From NCBI GenBank assembly GCA_033065855.1, contig JAVXUO010002974.1, positions 372,001-436,000 of the forward strand: a stretch of 64,000 bases of DNA. The letters are read 5' to 3'. Source of the DNA: Escallonia rubra (lineage: Eukaryota > Streptophyta > Magnoliopsida > Escalloniales > Escalloniaceae). Shown here piece by piece: positions 24,038 through 34,800 of this stretch. The notes beneath the pieces were generated by a model, which worked only from the letters and a program-made list of their open reading frames with translations, had not been told where the DNA came from and did not search any database. Within the stretch, counting starts at the first letter, position 1, and each line of letters starts with the position of its first letter. A program made the translations under genes and the position numbers.

Positions 24038-27000
24038 GAGCTAGCTTAAAGTCTCCATTTTGGCAACAAAAAAAAAAACTCAGCGGCTTGTATTTAAATG
24101 TCTTCACCTTACAATGTGGTGTGCTCTCTAATTCATGCATCTCGGAGGACACAGGCACATACAGTGTTTGGCCTATAAAGAAGTAGTTGCTATACTTTAG
24201 TGTTACATTTATGAAACTTACGCGTGGATGTGTTTCTATTGTATATCGATTTCTTTATTTATGATAATGATAAAAACGTGCGACCTTGAAATTGTTGTGG
24301 TACCAATAGAGCTCGAAGAAACCAGCGGGGTCTTCTTCTTATTTTGTTGCCTAAAACAGTAGATTCAATTTCATCTTGTCCTTCTATAATTGAGTTGGTT
24401 TCTAGTATCCTCTTGCTACTCTTTGCTCTATTATAGCGTTGCTTTTATTCATCATTAGCAACGTAACTCTTCCTGTTTTTTCATGGCTGCCAGAGCCTTG
24501 CCTCAATTCTGAAATGTAAGGTGGAATATACTATTGTAGGTTAAATTACAAGTGAATATACGTATAGGAATTTATTATAAGTATGTTTTTTTCCCTATTT
24601 CATGTTACTCTACTAAGATATCTTACCTCTTTCAGAAAACAACCTATTGATTTGTCTTCGGTAGAAAATATTGTAGATAAGCTCTACGAAATGAAATAAA
24701 TGATAACAATTAGCAATTAAAACCACAAGTCCGCTGAAGTGCAAAAACAATTAACTGAGCAAGTGAAATAGAAATGTCAAAAACATACCTTTATGTATTG
24801 GCTGCAGATGAATTAACTGCAAAATTTTTAAGAAGAATGTGCAACCGCTGAGCTTCAAAAACTCTGCATCAAACCATTCTTCTTTTTAGTAACAACAATT
24901 AGGAGAGGGAAGTAAACATCCACAACTGCTCAATGTTCCTCTTTTTTTGCCACGTGCAATAGTATACATTTAGACTTCAACTCAAAAAATATAGAAAAAT
25001 ATGCTTACATACTATTAATGCAAAATTTATTTTTTGTATATACCTTAAAGCTATATTAGATTAAATTACCAACTAAATAGATGTGGAAAGAATAGTTATA
25101 GGTATTACCAATCAATAGTGTTCTTCCAAATCGAAGTACTGTTTCTTTTGAAACTTCCCGTATAGAGTGAGACTCTCGACTTTACCACTGTCTGTTATAG
25201 ACCAACCTTTATATCCTTTTAACTAACTGGTGTTCAAGTCGATGAAATAGGACCTAGATCTATAAAATTTAGAAATACAGCACTGCTTGTTTCAGAGCTA
25301 TAAACTTATTATGGTCATGCATCTGCCTAGACTTTAGAATTTTCGGTCACTCTCATAAAAAAATGAAATAACTGGTAGGCACATTAATTAGTGTTTGGCT
25401 TCTCTATTATGCAAATCCTCCTGTGTATTAAATCAGTTCACCGATAGAGAGTGAGGACAATATGTACAGCAACATCTAGAAGAAATAGTGTATTAAATTG
25501 AGGCTTGAGTCTACACTTGTCACTACATGGATAGATTTTAGTACAGCTTGAATGGTTTATGGCTACTTTGTCTCTAACCGGGAACATGATGTCCATACCA
25601 TGACTACTGGCAGAATAAAATTTTGTCAGTCCTACTAACTCTAAAACCTTGAATAAGACTTATTTGCTACATGACAACGAACTTATATCGTGATTGCTTT
25701 AGACCACAATAAGATATTAGATACTAAAATTTTAATACTAAAATGGTAATCAATAGTATAATTGCATGCATCGTATTCCAAAGCACATTATTCTAATTAT
25801 TTGCATCTCTCTCTTTTTATACGTTAATTATGGTCGCTAGGCACAAAGGTAGCTGATTTTCTATCCTTTTTTTTTTTAAGTATTCACTTACGGCAGGCAC
25901 ATGAGAAATATTTTATTCGGCACCACTAAGATCCTCAATAACTCTATGTCATCAGACAAAAAAAATATATGAACTCGTGTAAAGTACTCCATCGCATTGT
26001 ACGTATACTTGTAGAGTTTTATTGAATGTATGAAAAAGTAATTAAATATTTGAGTAATTAAGTAAAAAATTGTTCTTACCTCACCTTGTGTATTCCTGGG
26101 CACGAATGTTTTGCTATTGTTAGATATGAGGCTGATAATTAAGCCCAAAAAAAAAAAACTTATCTTGCCTATTTTTTGAAGATTCCTAGTTTTCTCGGTT
26201 CTCCACATTTGCAGTTGCACTATCATTTTTTGTGGCAGTTATTCTCATCAATAAATAATAAAAAAAAAGTAGAATCGCTAGATCAAACTTCATAATTACC
26301 AAGTAAAATTGCTAGAGATGTGTAACTACTCCAACATCCTCCGTGATTATTTATGCACGAAGTTGTGAAATTACTCTTCTACTACTTTTTATGCCTACCG
26401 GAAAATATTGAATTTAAAGGTCTATGCAAGGAACATATATATGAAACTACCCTCGTCTGCATTACAACCCCAACAGTACTACATAAAGTTTTATCATCCT
26501 GGGATGAATGTCATTAAAGACATGAAATACTCCCCCCAACCCCCACACCAAACACGAAGCTTATGCTTTTGGTCTCGATGGACTGATGCCAGCTAAAAAA
26601 CAGTAAAACTTAAGAGTTTTACCATGGCCCTTCACATAATTGGTCTCAAAATAGAATAGTTGACTGATCTGAGCCTTTCTCCCAAGTCTACCCCCAAGTA
26701 CTAAGCATATTTTCTAATAACAATCAAGGATTATTTATGTCAAAAACAACTACCCCAGTTCATATCCAAGGATTCCAAGTCCTATTTAATTGCTCATCCT
26801 ATCACAAAAACCCATATTAGCACCCCCCACCCAAACTCAGCCTTGATATTGTGTCCCTTTCCTCCTTAATCAAACACTATCTTATTTGCTGCTTATAACA
26901 GATATGAATCAAGTGTAAGACTCATGAAGTGGGCTCAAGTTGGATTTATGGTTTTGATGCAATTAGTGTTGTTTTTTAAATTCATGCAAAAGTGGAGACC

Positions 27001-28019
27001 TAAGTGGTGAGGCGGTTATGGTCTAGATTATAACATCTTTGGTGGTGGTTGTATGAGATCAGTGGTTATTGTGGTGGTGGTGGTAGATCTTTAGAAAGGG
27101 AAGTAGGAAGAAAAAGGATTAAGTTTGACCAAGTGCGGGAATGCAGTGGAATTGGTTGGCTGGTGAAAGAACGTTGGTATTTGGTTATTAGCTTGGGGTT
27201 GTTTTTAATTTTGATGAACATTACGTTATCTAGTGCTTCAACTGGCATGATGGTGTCGCGGGTGGTAGAGGGCTTCAACTGGTGGTGCTCCGATGGTCGA
27301 CGGCAGGATGCAAGCTGTTCAATTAAATGCCTGAGAAAGACATCATCACCTTCTCCCAATCGAGTTGTCTTCCCAGGTCAAGCCTGTGTTGCCTGTAGGT
27401 CGTCATGTGCCTTGAGATAACCTTGTCATGCAAAACTATATACACACAGTCCATATAATTGTTACTATATTCCAATTTTGATCAGATTTTCTCCAGAATT
27501 TAATTGACACAGTCTCCATAAAAAGTTACCTTTCACCTTTTTGTTGAATCCTCAGAATTTGCTGAATCCTCAGAATTCTTAGAATTGCCGAATAATGGCA
27601 ATAACGTGTGAAGGTTTTGGGGGCTGTGGTTTAACGTGAATATAGTTCTATAGGTTTTGCATGATTATATAGGTTGGGTTTTTCTTTTTTGAGTAAAAGT
27701 CAGAATTAACCCTTATATCTAATAGGTTGCTGTGTTTCAATAAGGGCTGTTCAGGAAACATGCTTCATAATGTATAAGAAGTCAAGAAAACCCTTTTATT
27801 TTAATAAGCCTCAACTCCAAATAAGGGTATTTAATGGAAAATAAATGTTATATGTCAAAAATATCCTTACTCACCCCTATTTTTTTATGGATTTTTTATG
27901 GAAAAATCAATTAGAAAAGGGTAGTCTAAGGAAAAAAAAGATTAGCCATTTAAGCCCATACGTGCTTTAATATATGTATATAGATAATGAAGTAACCCTT
28001 TGCCCCAACAAATACTTGA

Positions 28020-28980
28020 GGCTGTTGTGATCAATCCTCAAGATGAAGGGTTGGTAGCTGAGATAAGGTCCCCATTTATCAATAGCCTGAACCACTGCTA
28101 GCAGCTCCTTTTCATATGTGGACATGGCTGCATTTTTCGGACCCAAGGTCTTACTGTAATAAGCTATAGGTCTTCCTCCCTGCATCAAGACTGCTCCTAC
28201 CCCACTGTTACTGGCATCTGTTTCCACCTCAAAGGGTTGTGAAAAATTGGGCAAGGCTAGCGCTGGTGTTGAAGACATGGCTTGTTTAAGGTGTGTGAAG
28301 GCTTGTTCAGCTTCAGGGCTCTAATGATAAGCATCTTTCTTTAGCAGGCTTGTTAGAATAGTTGGCAACAAACTTACTATAATAGCCAGTAAGCCCTAGG
28401 AATCCCCTGAGATCCCTGATGTTCCTTGGAGTGGGCCATTGGAGCATAGCTTCTATTTTAGTGGTGTCAGTAGCTACCCCTTCAAAGGACACCACATGAC
28501 CAAGTATTCCATTTGATTTTGTGCAAATGAGCACTTGCTCAGCTTAGCATACAACTGATTGTCCCTGAGAGTTTGTAGGACAATCCTTAAATACTCAATG
28601 TGGCTGGCCATATCCTTGCTGTAGATGGGGATATCATAAATAAAAAAACCCAAAAAAAACTTCTTGATGTATGCCTTAAACACACTATTCATCAACATTT
28701 GAAAGTTAGTTAGAGCATTAGTGAGCCCAAATGGCATCACTTTAAATTCATAATGCCCAGTGTGAGTTCTAAAAGCAGTTTTATGCACATCCTCATCCAT
28801 CACCCTTATCTGGTGTTATCCACTTCTAAGATCCAATTTAGAATACACCCTTGAACCATGTAGTTCATCTAGGAGCTCATCAATGATGGGTATAGGATAC
28901 CTGTCTTTTAAGGTTACCTTGTTGAGAGCTCTATAATCTACACACATCCTCCAAGTGCCATCCTTCTTCTTGACCAAATT
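28020..28980 (-). pseudogene. Reverse transcriptase and RNase H region of fossil A
   Basis: Remnant of Ty3-type pol. The RT part shows HYEFKVMPFGLTNA and FIYDIPIYSKD motifs; the connection and RNase H part shows [20 protein letters not shown] and PFEVETDASNSGVGAVL. It belongs to the same broken chromovirus as the integrase part and ends where the Helitron is inserted. Fossil. Confidence 0.85.
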
Positions 28981-30204
28981 GCTAACTGGACACGCGGAGG
29001 GAACACGTGCCGTAAAACCATTGATTGAAAGGAAAAATGCTAACAGCTAACTAATGAGCCAATGGTCAAAGGACAAATTAGCATTTATTGATGCTTGGCT
29101 GCCAAATCAGCAATCCTCGTTGACTCAGCAACTTACGTGTTTATTTACTTCTAAATACCACGACATCGTCTTGAACTTCAATTACCAACCGTTGATGAAC
29201 TAGTTGTTGCATTCCTCGCAATCTCCGTAGCTCTTAGTTGTGGGTGACGAATCCTGATCCTGAGCGGTGGTCGGGGGTCGCTAGGCCTTACACAAACTTG
29301 CACGTATCTTTCTCCGTTTCAGCACTATGACGCCTCAACCAAAGCCTTGTTGGGTCTTTCAGGCATAATGCTACGACTGGGACTTACTCAGTAACATTCC
29401 ATGTCCCATCAAAAGTTGTCTATGGTACTTGCATTCGCGTGCTGCCATAGGCATTGAGGTTTGCAATGACCTGGGTGCTCATATTACCCCTTCTTAGCAT
29501 TCTGTGGCATACCCCTCAGCCAGTTTTACTTTGCAACCGCTCCCGGAAACGACCTCCTGTCACGGATTTAGAGTTTGGCAAGCACAACTCTACTCCAACT
29601 ATGCGGCACTCAGGCGATTTAACCCCGTTGACGTCTAAGTTATCCTTGCTATCCTACTTGCACATTTTGGCAAGTCTTGCACCAATCCCTCTTTACCCCC
29701 AAACTAGGTATGTCGAACACTCACTTCTCGCTAAAGCCCATAGGCACTAACACATTCACTATGGAAATTTTTGGCCGAATGAAATGAAAGGAGATATGTT
29801 AGACAAGCTCTTGTGATTATCTAGTGAATTCGTGAATACAACTGAAGCCCTACTCCCTATTTATATCACTTCACCTCCTCAATGGATGGTAGTGATCAAT
29901 CCTATCTAACAGTTACCATTACATTTCTAGAATTCTCACTAGAATTCTCAACAAGCCTACAAGCTTCCTTACCTTTCTAGATTATTCTGGTAGAATATAC
30001 CATTACAAGAATATACAAGATGATCTTAGATTATCCTAGAACATTCTGTAATCCTTCCATGCAAGCATCCGCATAAGCACACATGTCATTCCCTTATAAG
30101 AGCCTGTGTCGACAAGCCTCCAAAATTGGGCAGGTCGTAGCAACATGGCCTCAAAGGATACCAAATGATAACATAAAGAAATTGATGCAAAATCTCTCGG
30201 ATCT

Positions 30205-31142
30205 ATTTGACAACATTGTAGTTTTAAGTTTTGGTTTTCTGAAAAATAAAAATTAAAACTAGTTGTGGTTTTTGTTTTGAAAAAAAAAACAAGTAAATAT
30301 TCGATAGATCAGGTTGTAAAATTCGAATTATTGTTTCTTTTAATAGGAGTTTATTTTCCTATATGTTCATTCTTTCCCAAAACACCAGTTTCTATTACCA
30401 CCAATCAACACCATCACGCCATAGTATCATCGCCGTTCATAGCCAGTAACCACCACCCATCACGACCAACCGCCAAAACCACGATGGAGTTACTGCTACC
30501 CAAAAATCAGATCTGATGAGATCGACGGCAGAGATGATCGACGGCGTCGATGCTGGTTGCGATGTTATCTGCTTGGTTGCGATGGTGGTTGTGATGTCGT
30601 CCGCTTGGTTGAGATGGTGGTTGTGATGATGTTTGCTTGGTTGATGCGACGCAATGGTAGAGCAGATTCATGCGTTGGCAATGGCGGTGGGGTGGCAGCG
30701 CTGAGGTAGATCTGCCGGTGGCAACGACGAAATTGTGGCAGTATGTAAGGGATCTGTTGGTGTGGCAGCGATAGGATGGTGACGATGGGACAGATATGTG
30801 GTGGCGCGACAGTGCAGTGAGAAAGATGTGGTGGTTGGTGTGGCGGCCGTGTGGTGACGACGGTTGTTGTTAGTGGTAATGGTGAAAGTGATGAAATAAA
30901 ATGAGTTTTTTAAAATGTGGATAGCAAATTGCTTCCAATGAAGTTTGATGGTTAGATCTCAAAACAAAAACCAAAACTCCAAACTCCAAAATTGAGTTTT
31001 TAAAAATAGCCTCATTTTAAAAATTGATTTTCAAAACTGAAGGGAAAAGAAAAAAAAACAAAAACTAGACGGGTTCTTTTCTCTAATTTAAGAAAGTAGA
31101 GAAAAACTGAAAATAAAAACTCTGTAAAACACTATCATCAAA
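30205..31142. mobile_element. Non-autonomous transposon with GGT-rich core, 3' flank of copy 2
   Basis: The ends TTTGACAACATTGT (from about 30,206) and, inverted, TTTGATGATAGTGT (to about 31,142) are imperfect inverted repeats. The arms are A/T-rich and share the 'aaactccaaactcc ... agttttt' end region with the elements at 2,668 and 53,757. The core (30,530-30,900) consists of degenerate ggtggttgtgatg-like units. No coding capacity; no clear target duplication. Confidence 0.5.
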
Positions 31143-31871
31143 CCTACAGAACTTTCCAAAGGAGCCAAGGGTCACATCACTTCCAATGTTATGCCTGCTA
31201 CATCAACTAAACCATTCAATTCGGCTACATAAGGCTATTAAAAGTATCGAACCCACGAGCGGCGTTTAAAGATGGAGGGCAAGGTTCCACTTCCTTTGGA
31301 GTTCTAACATTTAGCAGTGAGATTCTTGAGTTTTACCAAAACAAATTAATTGTTCCAGCTCTTAACCGATCACTTCCAAGTAATCTCTTTATGCATAATA
31401 GATGTACTAGCTAGAAATAATATTACCTAACTAGAAATAATATTAGTTTAAACTAATTTCTCCAAAATGAGTAAAACATAAAAATAAAATAAAAACTACT
31501 TTATCTAACTTCTTACACGAATCTAGGACTACAACAGTGTCAAGATAAATGGTTCTCATTATTAACTTCTTGATCCTGAAAAAAAAGTGTAGCGGATTCC
31601 TATAAACAACACATCTACGCTTCAAAGCATATTCCTAAGAAATGATGTCCCCCGTCAGTTATACAACGTAATACCATCACAACGCCTGGCATACCTCCTC
31701 TCATCAATCAATGGTAGGAGTGCATCATTTCCCGCAAAGCTAATCTAGATTCTAAGCTTCTCACAAATACAAGGTGTAACACAATAGAACCTACTGATGT
31801 GCTCCACCATCGCAATTTAAGATCAAAAGTAGAGGACACAACAGACCAATACCGTGTAGTACCGACTGGCA
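31143..31871. other. 3' flank of IPMI copy 2
   Basis: From 31,653 the sequence matches the 3' flank of copy 1 (from 1,147), beginning at tcagttatacaa. The 31,143-31,652 part has no counterpart near copy 1 and no recognised feature; it belongs to the inserted DNA. Confidence 0.5.
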
Positions 31872-34800
31872 TTACTGCAAAAACTCTCTTGGATCAGTGA
31901 CGAAACCAGTTAAAGCTGATGCTGCAGCCGTGTACGGAGAAGCTAGGTATATTTGGCCTTCTTTGTGCCCCATGCGACCAGGGAAATTCCTATTTGTCGT
32001 TGAGACACAGACCTGCATGATCAACCATTGACAAGGTCAAGCACTATGCCAAAATGATTGCGGAGATCATAACTATGTGACTTGCAACTATGTTCTTAGA
32101 GCACAAGATAACCCCCCCAGCCCCCAAACCCCACCCCAAAAGAAAGCCCAGCCTCAGATCAGGTGGCAAAGAGGGAGGAAGGGAGGGAGGGAGGGGGAGA
32201 GAGAGAGGGAGGGGAGGGGGAGAGAGAGAGAGGAGGGGGGAGAGGGAGGGGGAGGAGAGAGAGAGAGAGAGAGAGAGACGATCATTGATGCACGAACTTC
32301 TATAGTACAATCCTTATCATTCAACCCACTACAATCTCTCCACCATCTCAACCATCGTATGCTGATGCACCAGATGGAGCAGCCTTGCTCGAGAGATATA
32401 GATGCCTCATTCTTCAAACAATGAGATTGAGATGCCGGACAGATCGTTGCAGGGTTGGGGGTTTGTGTTGGTGACTTGGTGGAGTTAGGATAAGTGCTGG
32501 TGCAAGCATTGACGGTTGAAGAAGAAGGAAAAAAACTAAAACAAAATAATGGTACATGAGAAACATAAAATTGAAAAGTAGAGCATCGCCAAAACCAGTT
32601 CCGCTTCCATTTCGAAAATTAAAAACCAAAACTGGAGTGGGTTTCAAGGGGCCTTATCTTGTTTTGACTGGAAACAACCGGAAGAAACAAAAACACTAAA
32701 GACATCAAAACTTGCCTGAGCTTCATTCATGCGTGCATAAGTGTCTTTAGGACCACCCAAACAAGCACCACAGCTAGGACTTGCAGGTGTATCACAACCA
32801 GCTTCTTCAAATATCTGAGAGCAAGTCTTGCCACCAGATCCTGGGACAGGGAGGCTATAAAGATCCATCCATATCTGAAAATTTATTGCACAAGCACAAA
32901 ATATTAACTTTCTCATCAACTTTGCAATCCCAAGCGCCAAAAAGAAAAGAACCACAAAAACTGCAGTTTAACAGCATAAGATTAAGCATTGCACCTTCTG
33001 GGTTGCAGGGACAAGAAATGTGGGAACTTTGACCCTTTTCCCCTGCACAAAATGCCAAAATTAGATGGATCGAGTGATGGGATTATGAGTGTCCAACAGT
33101 TGATGATAGAATTAGACAGTGACGAAGAGAACAGACTTACGTGACCCTATTCAACTCTATTTACTCGTGAGGAATCAATGTGTACGGAAATTGAAAAACA
33201 TAAATCAAAAGAAACTTAATGTACCAATATATGAATATATCTTACGCTGACTAGACTAAATAAACTACACAGCATATACCCGCGCAGTTATTAACTGAAA
33301 ATCACAATGAAGAACAACTGTGCCAACTCCCATTGTCCTGAAGCCTCTACTACTGCGTACTTCACCATATTCACGCATGCGCACCTCGCGCACACAAACC
33401 AAAAAAGTATACAGTGTATCCATCAGAACAATTTAACCATACCCATGCAATGTCAAGATTAATCTTATTCTTAAGATATCAGCCTTTCAGACCAAGTTAC
33501 ACGCCAACAAATGGCTCCTTCCAAGGATTCCAAAGAAGAGAAATGGTTTAAACATGCCTACTCAGAGTGTGTTTGGATGAAGAATTTCAAAGTACCTTGC
33601 ATTTCAAAATCCATTAATTTTAAAATTCACTGACTTACAAAATTATGGAATTGCAAATCTAGTGTTTGGATGACTATATAGAAGCAAGTATTTTATATGT
33701 GGATTTACATTTAAAAATTTGAACCTAGATAATATGGTGTGTGGGTATAAACTAATGTGAGAGAGTTTCCTTTTTTAGTGGAAGAAGGTAGTTAAAATTA
33801 TGGAGACAAAAAGAGTCACCTTCTCCCTATATTTGTGGAAAGGTTTTGCCAAATAACTAATCTGGACTAGTTACTTCTACTGGGGATTTTAGCACACCAA
33901 ATCCCCTTTTCAAATGCCTCCTAGAATTTGGTAAATCCATCTCATCATAATCCAAACAGGGAATTTGGTGTGATGAATTTTCAAATCCTTTATAAAAGTG
34001 AAATCCCCACTTCAATTACCTCATTCAAACACACTCTCATGTAGTAATGTAATGTCAAGCATGCTAGATCACATGTCCCATGCTAGGATATTAAATAAGA
34101 TACTAAAAAATTGAAAAATGCAGACTAGAAGATTATTTTCTCTGCAAATCTAATTAAAACACTTCTGAAAGACTATAATCCTCCCATGAATGTTAATGTA
34201 GGAAACTAAGCGCAGATGTTGAGAAACAGATGCACATATGAATGAAATGGTAGAAGTAGCACCATACAAGATAACTAATAATTGTTAGGACAACGACGAA
34301 GACCTATGACGAAGTAAGAGAAAATTGACGCGAAAACTAAAACAGCATATTGGAATGGGAAGACAGAAGTATTTCCCTATAAAAAAGCACAATTGCCAGA
34401 CAGGATTCATGTGCCAAAGGCCATACCGTAGGGAAAAAGGCTTTTTTAAACTCCAGTTGGTGACATTTATTCAGTGTGCATAAAACTATCAAAGTACATG
34501 AAAAGGGAAAAATAAGCAGTTGACATCTTATCCATCTTACTGAGGCTAAAAAAATTTCAGCTGCGGCTAGGAAATCCTCTGTTTTTCCACCGGTACAAGA
34601 TCCGATATACACTCTGTCAATTTTCACATCTTTGCATTCTCTTGCTAAAGCGCGGTTATCTGGCGAATGAGGCTGCAGAATTGAGATAATATATCACACT
34701 ACTAATTATTTTACAATTTAGAGAATGAAGACATATACTTATCTTTCAGTAACTAATTAATTTGTGGAACAGATACGGGATCTCCGAAGGCAGATCAGCA

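Larger units (their letters stand above)
21023..27984 (-). mobile_element. Helitron with both ends, inserted in fossil A
   Basis: The 6,962-bp element has Helitron hallmarks read on the minus strand. It starts TCTATATACATATATTAAAG (from 27,984) and ends CTAG (21,026-21,023), with a 3' terminal hairpin at 21,035-21,049. It sits between a host A (27,985) and a host T (21,022), the expected A/T target, without target duplication. Inside are decayed minus-strand pieces of a Helitron helicase-like N domain (23,280-24,037) and of an RPA1-like OB-fold gene (about 21,290-22,870), a typical plant Helitron companion. No helicase motifs were found, so it is not autonomous. It carries a Stowaway MITE at 22,337-22,707. 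The rest, including 24,060-27,960, holds no recognised gene. Confidence 0.85.
18909..29292 (-). mobile_element. Ty3/gypsy chromovirus fossil A, nested in B
   Basis: Minus-oriented chromovirus-type element with LTR sequence at both ends, starting TGTAA and ending TTACA on the plus strand. It is flanked by the 5-bp target duplication CAAAC (18,904-18,908 and 29,293-29,297). The left LTR (18,909-19,410) is preceded, in element sense, by a purine tract (19,411-19,420). Coding parts are reverse transcriptase and RNase H (about 28,020-28,980), then integrase and a C-terminal chromodomain (about 19,453-20,890). It is broken, with several breaks. Its LTR sequences differ at roughly 9% of positions by hand count, indicating an insertion millions of years old. 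A Helitron is inserted between the RNase H and integrase parts. Confidence 0.85.
16993..30141 (-). mobile_element. Ty3/gypsy LTR element fossil B (outer element of the nest)
   Basis: Old, broken Ty3/gypsy-type element in minus orientation, with related LTR sequences at its two ends (from 16,993, and about 29,558-30,141; both begin TGTCA). Visible parts are gag with a CCHC zinc knuckle (about 18,360-18,900 and, on the far side of the inner element, about 29,300-29,480) and aspartic-protease-like sequence (about 17,450-18,300). Element A is inserted in its gag region. The coding parts carry many breaks and the ends are clearly diverged, so this is an old insertion. Its outer target duplication is not resolved. 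Confidence 0.6.

Noticed and set aside
27049-27420. 123-codon plus-strand open frame in the Helitron
   Set aside because: No recognisable domain, partly GGT-repeat derived, and antisense to the element genes. Kept only as part of the unexplained Helitron interior.
32044-32424. Open frames rich in Arg/Glu/Gly or Ser/Leu/Pro
   Set aside because: They lie in a GA-rich simple repeat within intron 14 of IPMI copy 2.
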